Notes: generated by a model not told the origin, from the letters alone. A stretch of 64,000 nt of DNA from Tranquillimonas rosea (GCF_900111315.1 NZ_FOGU01000007.1:1-64000); one strand, 5' to 3'. Positions 7,947 to 17,084 are shown, counted from the stretch's first letter. Made by a program: numbers and translations.

Positions 7947-8759
7947 ATGCTGAAGATAGTTACGACCTTGACCGCGTCCCTTGCGGCAACCGCCCTTTGG
8001 GCAGCCGATGGTGTGCAGCCTCTGCCTAAGGCCCATGCGCACAACGATTATGAACACGATCGTCCGCTTCTCGATGCGCTCTCGCACGGCTTCACTGGTG
8101 TGGAGGCTGATATCTGGCTCGTCGACGGGGAACTGCTGGTTGCGCATGATGCGAACGAGGTGGAGGCGGGGCGAACCCTCGCGAGTCTTTATCTCGATCC
8201 GCTGCGGGCCCGCGCCGAGGAGCATGATGGCATGATCTATGCCAGTGGACAGCAGGACCCGATCACGCTTCTAATCGACATCAAGTCCGATGGCCCAGAG
8301 ACTTACCAGGTTCTGTCGGACGTGCTCGCCGAGTATTCGGATATCCTGACTGTTTTCGAGGGCGAAGAGGTCGAGCCGGGCGCGGTGACCGCCGTGATAT
8401 CGGGAAACCGCCCGCGCGACATGATGCAAGAACAAGACGTCCGCTATGCCGGCTATGACGGGCGAATGAGTGATCTGGAAAGTGACACGCCCGCATCCTT
8501 CATGCCGCTGCTGAGCGACAACTGGACCAACGTCTTCGACTGGACCGGTGAAGGGGAGATGCCAGAAGAGCAACGTGACAGGCTGACCGAGATCGTCTCC
8601 ACCGCGCATGACAAGGGATGGGAAATCCGCTTTTGGGCGACGCCTGATGAAGCCGGACCTGCCCGCGAGGCGATCTGGACTGTGCTGGACGAAGCCGGTG
8701 TCGATCTCATCAATACGGATGATCTGAGCGGTCTCCAGGATTTCCTCCAAGCCGAATAG
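7947..8759 (+). CDS. Exported PI-PLC/GDPD-like phosphodiesterase
   Basis: The ATG at 7947 is preferred because GGAGG lies six bases upstream and gives a signal peptide (MLKIVTTLTASLAATALWAA). The mature protein is a short TIM-barrel phosphodiesterase of the phosphatidylinositol-phospholipase-C / glycerophosphodiester superfamily. It has KAHAHNDYEH (H30, H32), GVEADIWL (E53, D55) and LLVAHDAN (H67), which match the catalytic histidine and metal-acid positions, and LLIDIKSDG further on. It lies 95 bases after the phosphatase gene on the same strand. A periplasmic phosphodiesterase releasing a phosphorylated headgroup would fit the adjacent importer and phosphatase; the functional link is inferred. 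Confidence 0.8.
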   Translation: MLKIVTTLTASLAATALWAADGVQPLPKAHAHNDYEHDRPLLDALSHGFTGVEADIWLVDGELLVAHDANEVEAGRTLASLYLDPLRARAEEHDGMIYASGQQDPITLLIDIKSDGPETYQVLSDVLAEYSDILTVFEGEEVEPGAVTAVISGNRPRDMMQEQDVRYAGYDGRMSDLESDTPASFMPLLSDNWTNVFDWTGEGEMPEEQRDRLTEIVSTAHDKGWEIRFWATPDEAGPAREAIWTVLDEAGVDLINTDDLSGLQDFLQAE

Positions 8760-8908
8760 TCGCCATGGCTGCCGGCGCGTCCGGCGGCCATTCCAGGCGC
8801 ACTTGATCGGTCTTTTCGGTGCAGCTCACCGCTGGTGTGTGAACCGGCACGCAACTGCGACCCAGGCGAACCGCGCTCAAGCCATTGAACACAGAGAGCT
8901 AATGCCTT

Positions 8909-8938
8909 CGGGTCACGGTCGACGGCGATCGTGACCCG
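8909..8938. repeat. Perfect 9-bp hairpin in the 5' non-coding part of the IS110 remnant
   Basis: CGGGTCACG (8909-8917) and CGTGACCCG (8930-8938) are exact inverted repeats separated by 12 bases. No T-run follows, so it does not look like an intrinsic terminator. It lies about 80 bases before the decayed IS110 transposase, where IS110-group elements encode their bridge RNA. Confidence 0.4.
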
Positions 8939-9018
8939 CTAAGATCCTCAAAGTCTCCAATCAAGCAACGAGTTGAGCTTCGGTCGAACAGGGTAACGGT
9001 GTGGGCACGATGACGTAA

Positions 9019-10121
9019 TTGCTGCCGGCGCTTCACATGATCAGCGGCATCGCCACCATAGACGGGATTACACCCCCAATCGAGGATACCGCAAGCAACC
9101 AGTATGTCGGACTGGACGTATCGCAGAGGGAGACGTCTGTTTGTGTCGTTGATGAGACCGGTCGTCCCGTCTGGCAGGGTCGCGTGGCATCCGACCCCGG
9201 TGCCCTGGCGAAGCTGTTGGACAAGAGAGCACCCGATGCCGAACGCATCGGCTTCGAGACCCGCGCCATGTCCAGTTGGCTATGGCACGAGCTCCGGCGG
9301 GTCGGCTTGCCGGTGGTCTGCATCGATGCCCGTCACGCACATGCCGCGCTCTCGGTGCGGATGAACAAGAGCGACGAGAATGACCCGCGCGGGCTGGCTG
9401 AACTGGTTCGGATCGGCGGGTATCGCGATGTCGCGGCGAAGAGCGAAGCCAGTCAGCAAGCCCGTTCGCTTCTGATCGCCGGTCGCGTCTGGTACGGTTC
9501 CGGGGAGACCACGAAAATCAGGTGCGCGCGATGTTGAAGGAGTACGGCATGATCTTTCCTCGCTCGATCGGGGGGCAGTTCCGGCGCCGGATGTAATAGC
9601 TGTCTGGCGAGAGACATATCTTGTGACCGGTGCTACTGCCGCTGCTTTCGGTCCATGCGCATGTCCGTAGCGAGCTGGAGGGACTCGACCGCAGGGTTCG
9701 CCAACTCGCCAGGGAAGACGACACCACCCGTCGGCTGATGCGCGTGCCGGGGGTCGGCGCGGTGACGGCGCTCACCTTCCGCCACACGATCGACGACCCC
9801 TCTCGCTTCGCCAATGCGGCGACGGTCGGCGCCTATCTCGGCCTGACCCCACGTCGAAAGCAGTCCGGCGTAACCGATACGAACGGCCGAGTGTCGCGAT
9901 GGGGCGACCGGCTGCTGCGGACCTATCTGTTCGAGGCGGCCAGCGTGCTGCTGCACCGGACAAAGAGATGGTATGCGCTGAAGGCATGGAGTCTTCGCCT
10001 TGCCAAGCGCAACGGCATGAAAAAGGCGCAGGTCGCCGTCGCCAGGAAGATGGCCGTGATCCTTCATTGCATCTGGGTCGACGGGACGGTCTTCGAGTGG
10101 GGGACCGCGGGACCAGCGTAA
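9019..10121 (+). pseudogene. IS110-family transposase, frameshifted and with internal stops
   Basis: The N-terminal half (from 9019) contains the DEDD nuclease domain start [19 protein letters not shown] and [24 protein letters not shown]. The frame breaks near 9478-9485: in the alternative frame the protein continues [23 protein letters not shown], then meets TAA (9594), TAG (9597) and TGA (9624). It then resumes as the Transposase_20 domain with [20 protein letters not shown] and [11 protein letters not shown], ending at 10121. At least one frameshift and three stops mean the copy is dead. Genuine IS110 transposases are about 340-400 residues, matching the combined length. Confidence 0.9.
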
Positions 10122-10577
10122 CTGACACCGGCCCGCCCTGAGATCGCAGGCTGACACCAGACCTGTGATGTCCCGCCGGGACGGTGGTTGCGGTGACCTC
10201 GTTGAACCGGCTGCGGGCCCCAAGGCACCCGCGCTCCATACGCTGAAGGCACCCGACCCGAACATCATCATGAGGCCATGAACTCGAAAAGGACCATGAC
10301 CCCGGCACGGACTGCAAACAGGCTTGACGAGGAGCCGCAATTGAGGGCCGAGTGAAACCTCGTCGGGATAAATCCTTCGTGGTGCCCGTGGCGTGGGCAT
10401 CCAGCATGCTGGACTCAGTCAGCAGAACAAGGGTTCACACCAGATGCAAAGGCACGAAGAACACCGCAGCATAGGGAGCGGCGCGCATGGTTGAGCGGAC
10501 TATCCCCCCTCTTGTTGGCTACCGTTGCCAGAAAGGACCGTTCGGGGCAATGTTGTCTAAACGACGGGGAGGAGACC
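10122..10577. other. 456-bp non-coding stretch between the IS110 remnant and the B12-fold gene
   Basis: I see no convincing gene here. The left part is probably the right flank of the IS110 remnant; an 8-base CTGACACC is repeated at 10122 and 10151. The right part is the leader of the following gene. A short frame from the ATG at 10487 has no family resemblance and overlaps the next gene out of frame. Confidence 0.5.
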
Positions 10578-11408
10578 GTGGTGCCGGATACACTCGTTAC
10601 GGAACGGATCGACAAGGAGGCACTCACTGAATCCGACGCAGCGTTCGAGCTGCTCCGGAGCAAGCTGCCGGAGCCCGACATCCAAGCTCTGGCGCGAGAA
10701 GTCATAACACGCATTTCGCAGAGGGCTTCAGGAGCCCTGAAGGGACCGGGAATGCGCTCCCCGATCGCGGTCGACGACCTCTGCCAGGCGCTCATCTCGC
10801 CATCGCCCGAAGGGGTATTCGAGGTCATGCGCGATCTGCTCCAATCGGACATGACGGTGGAAGACATCTACGTCGAGCACCTTGTCCCGGCGGCGCGGCG
10901 TCTCGGCGAATATTGGGAGGCAGATACGGCGAGCTTCAGCGAGGTCACCATCGGCACCAGTCGCATTTATACTCTGATGCAACGCCTCGTGAAGAGCCGG
11001 CAGGCCTACCAGCAATCGTCTGACCGGGCCGCGATCGTGGCGACGCTGGAAGGCGAGCAGCACACGCTCGGCGCCCAGATGGCGGCCGACGTGGCGCGCC
11101 TCGAAGGCTGGGACATCCGGCTAAGGATGGATTGCTCGAACGAAGCCCTCATCAAGGAAGCCGTGCAGAGTAGCATCGATGTCTTCGCCATCGCCGCGAC
11201 CCGCCACGAAAGCTTGGGCGCCGTGGCGCGGCTTGTCACCGGTCTCCGATTGGAGGCGCCTTCCCTTCGCATTCTCGTTTCGGGTCGAATTGCCGACGTG
11301 GAGAGAGAAGCCGTTGCCTGGATGATGCCGGACGGTCTGGCATCCACATTGCCTGACGCCATGGGGGAGCTTGAGCGGCTTTACGACATGAATGGCGATG
11401 TGCCGTAG
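10578..11408 (+). CDS. B12-binding-fold (SCHIC / PpaA-AerR-like) sensory regulator
   Basis: A GTG start at 10578 is chosen because GGGGAGG lies immediately upstream; upstream in-frame TTG codons lack such a site. The 276-residue soluble protein has a helical N-terminal module with LVPAARRLGEYWEADTASF-EVTIGTSRIYTLMQ. It then has a Rossmann-like C-terminal half (IVATLEGEQHTLGAQMAADVARLEGWDI...IRIL-VSGRI). This is the arrangement of cobalamin/heme-binding sensors such as PpaA/AerR and the C-terminal part of AppA in purple bacteria. The usual DxHxxG cobalamin ligand motif is not evident (EGEQHTLGAQ is nearest, with a histidine in a similar place), so the cofactor is unclear. It stands alone, flanked by decayed IS elements. 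Confidence 0.75.
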   Translation: MVPDTLVTERIDKEALTESDAAFELLRSKLPEPDIQALAREVITRISQRASGALKGPGMRSPIAVDDLCQALISPSPEGVFEVMRDLLQSDMTVEDIYVEHLVPAARRLGEYWEADTASFSEVTIGTSRIYTLMQRLVKSRQAYQQSSDRAAIVATLEGEQHTLGAQMAADVARLEGWDIRLRMDCSNEALIKEAVQSSIDVFAIAATRHESLGAVARLVTGLRLEAPSLRILVSGRIADVEREAVAWMMPDGLASTLPDAMGELERLYDMNGDVP

Positions 11409-11617
11409 TCTCGCGTGTGCGTAGAATGTCCGGTCCAACGAGGCCGCACCGAGGCGTCGGGTGTTTCGTGGAAGGACAAGTTTCCGGGCCGCGAGCGACG
11501 TTACGCGCTCCGCGACATGTGCGAAGTGACCGGGTGATCTGGGCGGATTCTGTGGAAGAACACCCCGTCGCAACCGCAGAAATCGGGTGCCTGAAAGACA
11601 CGCGCGCGACCTTTATG

Positions 11618-12183
11618 TCAGGCGTTTCGCGGTTTCTGCGGTGCGGGAAGGGTCTTCGCCAGTTTCCGGAGGTTCTGGGCGGTGGCGGCGAGTAGAAATT
11701 CGCCGTTCGCGCCGCATGGTCCCCGTAGTCGGAGCCTTTCGAAGCCGAGGATGTGCTTGAGGTGCGCGAACAGCATTTCGACCTTCTTCCGCAGCTTCAT
11801 CGAAATCACGTATTGGTCCGTCTTTGCTATGTCGCGGGCGACCTACCGCGCATCTTCATGTTCCTCCCGGGTGATCGACCGGAAGTCCATGTTGGGCAGC
11901 AACGCGACTTCGAGGGGCAGGCCTGGCAGGTGTGTTTCAGGCACCGGTATGTGGCGACGCCCTTGCCGATCGGCCCGCGGTACGGACCCGAATAGTGCCG
12001 GCAGAACTGCTTCACTTCGTGGCCTTCCGGGCAGATGTATCGGTTTTTCCTGGCATCCCACGCGAAGTCCGCCCGGCTCCAGATGCCATCGCTGTGGCCA
12101 GACTTGTCGAAGACCGGAATGTGCGGTGCGATCTTGCGCTCGACCAGCCAGCCAAGCATCGGTGCTGTGCCGTAAGCAGTGTT
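11618..12183 (-). pseudogene. IS1182-family transposase remnant, truncated and frameshifted
   Basis: From about 12183 the minus strand reads [28 protein letters not shown], then CPEGHEVKQFCRHYSGPYRG and the CxxCxxxxxC-like CLKHTCQACPSKSRC motif of IS1182-type transposases. The frame then shifts (a second frame supplies NMDFRSITREEHEDAR). The C-terminal end resumes as KLRKKVEMLFAHLKHILGFERLRLRGPCGANGEFLLAATAQNLRKLAK, ending at 11618. The N-terminal third is absent; the break lies near 12183, about 100 bases before the chemoreceptor gene. This is a dead fragment. Confidence 0.85.
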
Positions 12184-12286
12184 CGATCTTCCGCGCGATG
12201 CTCAGGAAAGCGGCTCAGGCACACACAGTCTTAATCGTGATGGTGCATGTCACCACTCGAAACGGATTACATGTGGAAGCCAAGCG

Positions 12287-14458
12287 ATGCGACTCTTCAC
12301 GAAATCATCGGTCAGCGACGCCGTCCGGGAGGCGCTAGAGGTTCATGCTGCGCTCGAGAAGGTGCAGGCCATGATATCGTTCGACCTGGACGGTACAATT
12401 CTTGATGCCAATGAGAACTTCCTTCGCGCGTTCGGCTATACGATCGACGAGATCAGGGGTCAGCACCACCGCGTGTTCGTGGAGCCGGCCCACGCCATCA
12501 GCACGGCCTACAAAGACTTCTGGCAGAAGCTCTCCCGTGGCGAATTCGTCAGAGGAGAGTTCGCCCGCATCGGCAAGGACGGGCGCACCGTCTGGATCGA
12601 AGCGTCCTACAACCCGGTCATCGACAAGAGCGGAGAGGTCGTGAAGATCATTGAGTTCGCGATCGACGTGACCGCGGCGAAGCTGAGGGCCGCGGAGGCG
12701 GCGAGTCAGCTCGAAGCGATCTCGAAGAGCTTGGCCGTCATCGAGTTCGACCTCGATGGCACGATCCTCACCGCGAACGAGAATTTTCTCGATCTGATGG
12801 ACTACTCCCTCGCGGAGCTCCAAGGGCAGCATCACCGGATGTTCGTTGAACCGTCCGATGCGGCAAGCTCGGACTATGTGACCTTCTGGAGCGACCTCCG
12901 CGCAGGCAGGTTCCGTTCCGGTGAGTTCAAGAGGCTGGGCCGGGGCGGCCGCCCGGTCTGGATCCAGGCCAGCTACAATCCGATCCTCGACCCAAGCGGC
13001 AGGCCGATCAAGGTGGTCAAGTTCGCCTCTGACATAACAGAGGTCAAATTGAAGGCGGCCGACGCTTCGGGTCAGCTCGAAGCGATCTCGAAGAGCCAAG
13101 CGGTCATCGAGTTCGATCTCAACGGTACGATCCGGACCGCGAATGACAACTTCCTGCAGACGCTCGGCTACACACTGGGGGAGATCAAAGGTCAGCATCA
13201 CAGAATGTTCGTTGAAACCGAGTTCGCGCAGAGCTCCGAGTACAGCGCCTTCTGGCAATCTCTCGGCCGCGGCGAGTTCCAGACGGCCGAATACAAGAGG
13301 ATCGGCAAGGGCGGACGGGAGGTCTGGATCCAGGCCAGCTACAATCCAATCTTCGATCCGAGCGGCAAGCCCTACAAGGTAGTGAAGTACGCCACTGACA
13401 TCACGCCGCGAAGGCGTGCGGTCGAGGCCATCTCTGCGGGTCTGGCAAGGCTGTCCCACGGTGACCTGTCGGCGCGCGTGACGGAGTCCGTGGCTGGCGA
13501 TTTCGAGTCGCTCAGAACCTCGTTCAACGAGACGATGGTCCGGTTGGAAGAGCTGGTGAACGGAATCCTCGAGGCGTCCATCGCAATCGCAGACGAAACC
13601 GACGGGATCGCCGCGAGCGCCAAGGATCTCGCTACCCGTGGCGAGACCCAGGCGGGAACGCTTGAGGAAATCTCGGCCGCGATGGAGGAAATCTCCGCAA
13701 ACGTTAAGAGCACGGCGGCCAATTCCGACACGGCGACGACCGCGGCCAAAACCGCGTTCTCGAACGCAGAAACCGGTTGCGCCGTCGTCAACGACGCGAT
13801 TGCCGCCATGGGGCGGATCGAGAAGAGTTCTGCCGAGATCAGCAATATCATCGAGGTCATCGACTCGATCGCCTTCCAGACAAACCTGCTCGCCCTGAAC
13901 GCAGGGGTCGAGGCGGCGCGTGCGGGGGACGCCGGCAAGGGCTTTGCGGTCGTCGCTTCCGAGGTTAGGGCGCTGGCGCAGCGCGCCTCTGGAGCCGCCC
14001 GAGAAATCAACGAGCTGATCGAAAAGAGCGGCAAAGAAGTCGGCAACGGCTCGAGCCTCATCAACCAAAGCGGCAAGGCGCTCGGTGAGATCGTGGCCGC
14101 GGTCGACTCGGTCGTCGAAAGCATCTCCGACATTTCAACGGCGAGCCGCGAGCAGACGAAAAGCATCGTCGAGGTGACCGAGGCCGTAACCAACATCGAT
14201 CAGACGACACAGCACACCGCCGCGATCGCCGAGGAAAGCTCTGCCGCCGCGCTCCAGCTGGCGGAGCGGACAGCGAACCTTCGCGATCTCGTGAGCTTCT
14301 TTCAAGCAGCAGGAAACGCGCCGCACCCAAAAACGCACAACATTCATCGTCTTCCCGCAAGTAAGGCCACGGTGTTGGCCCCGCCGTCGAGCAGAGCTCC
14401 GAAGCGCGTAGTGACGGCGGCCAGCAAGCGCATTGCAGACAGAGAAGCGGAGGCCTGA
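12287..14458 (+). CDS. Soluble methyl-accepting chemotaxis protein with three tandem PAS domains
   Basis: The ATG at 12287 has GGAAG upstream and gives a 723-residue protein without membrane segments. Residues about 20-385 are three consecutive PAS units repeating at 122-residue intervals. Each runs FDLDGTI-ANENFL ... GQHHR-FVEP ... [13 protein letters not shown] short HAMP-like stretch ([19 protein letters not shown]) follows, then the MCP signalling domain with the hairpin tip [32 protein letters not shown] that contacts CheA/CheW. No C-terminal CheR-docking pentapeptide is seen. The PAS units likely bind a small cofactor (heme or flavin) to sense redox or energy state. No other chemotaxis gene is nearby, and IS debris lies on both sides. 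Confidence 0.92.
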   Translation: MRLFTKSSVSDAVREALEVHAALEKVQAMISFDLDGTILDANENFLRAFGYTIDEIRGQHHRVFVEPAHAISTAYKDFWQKLSRGEFVRGEFARIGKDGRTVWIEASYNPVIDKSGEVVKIIEFAIDVTAAKLRAAEAASQLEAISKSLAVIEFDLDGTILTANENFLDLMDYSLAELQGQHHRMFVEPSDAASSDYVTFWSDLRAGRFRSGEFKRLGRGGRPVWIQASYNPILDPSGRPIKVVKFASDITEVKLKAADASGQLEAISKSQAVIEFDLNGTIRTANDNFLQTLGYTLGEIKGQHHRMFVETEFAQSSEYSAFWQSLGRGEFQTAEYKRIGKGGREVWIQASYNPIFDPSGKPYKVVKYATDITPRRRAVEAISAGLARLSHGDLSARVTESVAGDFESLRTSFNETMVRLEELVNGILEASIAIADETDGIAASAKDLATRGETQAGTLEEISAAMEEISANVKSTAANSDTATTAAKTAFSNAETGCAVVNDAIAAMGRIEKSSAEISNIIEVIDSIAFQTNLLALNAGVEAARAGDAGKGFAVVASEVRALAQRASGAAREINELIEKSGKEVGNGSSLINQSGKALGEIVAAVDSVVESISDISTASREQTKSIVEVTEAVTNIDQTTQHTAAIAEESSAAALQLAERTANLRDLVSFFQAAGNAPHPKTHNIHRLPASKATVLAPPSSRAPKRVVTAASKRIADREAEA
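12707..13096 (+). repeat. Direct repeats between PAS units of the chemoreceptor
   Basis: An identical 24-base run beginning CAGCTCGAAGCGATCTCG occurs at 12707-12730 and 13073-13096, exactly 366 bases (122 codons) apart, at the joins of PAS1/PAS2 and PAS2/PAS3. Near-identity extends into the PAS domains, consistent with recent internal duplication. Confidence 0.8.
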
Positions 14459-14484
14459 AGCGAGTTCCGATGTCAATAAGCACC

Positions 14485-15010
14485 CAATCGGGACCCCCTA
14501 TCGGCGGCTTTTCGTCCTGCCGCGCCGCGAGGGCCAGCCGTCCGGGATCTACCGGGTCCATCGGCTCTACCGCGAAAAAGGCCTGACACTGCGCCAGCGG
14601 AAGGCCCGGCGCGAGGCGGTCGGGACAACGGCCCAAATCCTGGCAGCGATCTCGGACATCGCGATTTCAGGGCGGCGCGTCGCACGGGAACTGACAATTT
14701 CGATCGAGGGGCGAGGAAAGCCGGGAAGCATTGTCTCGGACAACGGCGCGGACCTGACCAGTCGCGCGATCCTGCGATGGTGCGCCGAGAAGAAGATCGA
14801 ATGGCATTACATCGCGCCGGGCAGGCAGATGCAGAACGGCTTCGTAGAAAGCTCCATAGATCGGATGCGCGATAAGACCTTCACCGAGACCATGCTCCGC
14901 ACCTTGGCACACGCACGAGTCGCGATCGCGGCCTGGGCGGCCGACCATAACACCGAACGCCACATTCAGCCTTGGCTTACCGGACGGGCCAAACATGCGC
15001 GAACACTGAA
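14485..15010 (+). pseudogene. IS3-family transposase (OrfB) remnant with internal deletion
   Basis: The frame contains YRRLFVLPRREGQPSGIYRVHRLYREKGLTLRQRKARREAVGT, the N-terminal helical part of an IS3-family OrfB. It then jumps to ISDIAISGRRVARELTISIEGRGKPGSIVSDNGADLTS and EWHYIAPGRQMQNGFVES, with the second aspartate and final glutamate of the DDE core, followed by HARVAIAAWAADHNTERHIQP. The roughly 40-residue stretch that normally carries the first catalytic aspartate (W-x-x-DF and the following strand) is missing. The N-terminus lacks a proper start and the C-terminus runs into unrelated sequence. It differs from the IS3 fragment at 1-231. Confidence 0.85.
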
Positions 15011-15174
15011 CACTGCAATCGCCCACCCCACTACGCGAGACGAAGGCTCAATGGCAGGTCATTCGGGCCACCCTAATCGGGGGCATTCAGCCGATCTACG
15101 GCGCAAGGCCTCAAGCTGTGCGCGCAGGCGGCGGAAGGCGCAGGCACTTGCGCCTCCCGCTGGCGTGCAGGCGG

Positions 15175-16974
15175 TCAGCTCAGGTGGTGCACGCTCTGCA
15201 GGCCGTAGACCGGGGTCGGCAGACCCTCCATCCGCGCCTTGAGCTGAAGGGCGAGGTACTGCGAGTAGTGCCGCGATTGGTGCAGGTTGCCGCCGTGGAA
15301 CCACAGGTTCTCGGCCTGGGTGGGCTTCCACATGTTGCGCTGCTCGCCCTCCCAGGGGCCGGGATCCTTTGTTGTGTCAGAGCCGAGGCCCCAGACCTTG
15401 CCCACCTTGTCGGCCATCTCCTGCCCCATGAGGTCCGCCACCCAGCCGTTCATCGAGTTGTAGCCGGTGGCATAGACGATCAGGTCGGCCTCGAGCTTCT
15501 CGCCGGTTTCGAGGATGACGCCGTCCTCGACCACCTCGGTCACCTGGCCGCGCTTCAGCTTGACCTCGCCGTCGATGATCAGCTGGCTCGCACCCACGTC
15601 GATGTAATAGCCCGAGCCGCGGCGCAGGTACTTCATGAAGAGCCCCGATCCGTCGTCGCCCCAGTCCAGATCGAAACCCGCCTTCTCGAGCCCCTCGTAG
15701 AATGCCGCATCCCGTTCCTTCATCTGCTCGTAGAGCGGGATCTGGAACTCGTGCATGATCCGGTAGGGGAGCGAGGCGAAGATCAGGTCGGCCTTCTCGG
15801 TGGTCATGCCCGAGCGCACCGCCTCCTCGGAATAGAGCGCGCCCAGCCCGATCTCCATCAGGCTGTCCGAGCGGACGATATGGGTGGACGACCGCTGGAC
15901 CATCGTGACGTCGGCGTCGTGTTCCCACAGGGCCGCGCAGATGTCGTGGGCAGAGTTGTTCGAGCCGATCACAACGGCCTTCTTGCCGGACCATTGGTCG
16001 GGGCCATCATGCTCCGAGGAATGTTGCTGCACGCCCTTGAAGGTTTCCATGCCGGGGAAGTCGGGCATCCGCTTCTTGCCGGACATGCCGGTCGCCATCA
16101 CCACGTGCCTGGGCGTCAGCACGACTTCTTCGCCGTCGCGGTCGACGACGACGGTCCATTGCTTCGTCTCATCGTCGAACTCGGCGGACTTGGCGGTGGT
16201 CCGCGTCCAGTAGTTCAGCTCCATGACCTTGGTGTACATCTCGAGCCAGTCGCCGATCTTGTCCTTCGGCGCGAAGACCGGCCAGTTCTCGGGGAACTTG
16301 ATATAGGGCAGGTGGTCGTACCAGACCGGGTCGTGCAGACAGAGCGACTTGTAACGCTTGCGCCAGCTGTCGCCGGCCCGGTCGTTCCGCTCGACGATGA
16401 TCGACGGGACGCCAAGCTGCCGCAGCCGCGCGCCAAGAGCGATGCCGCCCTGGCCGCCGCCGACGATCACGACATAGGGCTGGGTGGTATAGCCAAGCTC
16501 CGCCCACTCCCGTTCGCGTTCTTCCTTCCATGTCGGGCGGTCCTTCGCCGCGCCGTGCCGGGCGCCGAGCGGACGGTCGAAGCCGGTGGCCTCTTCGAAC
16601 CCCTTGAGTTCGGACATGGTGGTCAGCAGCGTCCAGATCCGATCGTCCTTCAGCCGGACCAGGCCATAGCCGCGGGCAACGTCGGTCTCGAACTGGATCC
16701 AGGCGGTGGTGACGCCGTCCTCCTCGGTCGGGACCTCGCCGTCGGCGAGCCGCCAGTTCCGCGGCTTGGTGGTGGACAGCTGGTGGTTCAGCATGTCGCC
16801 GACCTGCTCCTTGCCCTCGACCGTCTTGAGGTTCCAGGTGAAGGTTACGAGGTCGCGCCAGTAGCAATCTTCCAGAAACATCTCCTTTGCGGCTTCGATG
16901 TTCCCGTCCTCCAACGCCTTGCCGAAATCATCGAGAAAGCCCTGGGTGCGGTCCGCCACGGTTGAGTCGAGCAT
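15175..16974 (-). CDS. Flavin-containing monooxygenase with N-terminal NTF2-like domain
   Basis: The start at 16974 has GGGAGG six bases upstream. Residues 1-140 form an NTF2/SnoaL-like domain (FLDDFGKALEDGNIEAAKEMFLEDCYWRDLVTFTW). The rest is a two-dinucleotide-domain flavoprotein. It has the FAD motif VVIVGGGQGGIALGARL (GGGQGG, about 172-177), NDRAGDSWRKRYKSLCLHDP, the FMO-like motif F-KGVQQHSSEH, an NADPH motif VVIGSNNSAHDICAALW, and LIVYATGYN near the end. At 599 residues it is longer than a simple FMO because of the added N-terminal domain. It probably oxygenates a small soft-nucleophile or ketone substrate, which I cannot name. The regulator gene lies directly upstream on the same strand. 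Confidence 0.9.
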   Translation of the reverse strand: MLDSTVADRTQGFLDDFGKALEDGNIEAAKEMFLEDCYWRDLVTFTWNLKTVEGKEQVGDMLNHQLSTTKPRNWRLADGEVPTEEDGVTTAWIQFETDVARGYGLVRLKDDRIWTLLTTMSELKGFEEATGFDRPLGARHGAAKDRPTWKEEREREWAELGYTTQPYVVIVGGGQGGIALGARLRQLGVPSIIVERNDRAGDSWRKRYKSLCLHDPVWYDHLPYIKFPENWPVFAPKDKIGDWLEMYTKVMELNYWTRTTAKSAEFDDETKQWTVVVDRDGEEVVLTPRHVVMATGMSGKKRMPDFPGMETFKGVQQHSSEHDGPDQWSGKKAVVIGSNNSAHDICAALWEHDADVTMVQRSSTHIVRSDSLMEIGLGALYSEEAVRSGMTTEKADLIFASLPYRIMHEFQIPLYEQMKERDAAFYEGLEKAGFDLDWGDDGSGLFMKYLRRGSGYYIDVGASQLIIDGEVKLKRGQVTEVVEDGVILETGEKLEADLIVYATGYNSMNGWVADLMGQEMADKVGKVWGLGSDTTKDPGPWEGEQRNMWKPTQAENLWFHGGNLHQSRHYSQYLALQLKARMEGLPTPVYGLQSVHHLS

Positions 16975-17084
16975 AGGTATCCTCCCTGAATGCCATTCCT
17001 CCAGGGTCGAGCGTGGCAGGGAGAGCGGCGACCGGGCTAGCGTTTTCACGTCCAAGGGTGCGGAAAAACGCCCTGCGCCACGCC

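Noticed and set aside
10487-10630. Short frame from ATG at 10487 (MVERTIPPLVGYR...)
   Set aside because: Overlaps the B12-fold gene out of frame, with no homology or good ribosome-binding site.
15118-16965. 615-residue plus-strand frame opposite the monooxygenase
   Set aside because: Antisense shadow; the minus strand has all flavoprotein motifs and a proper start.
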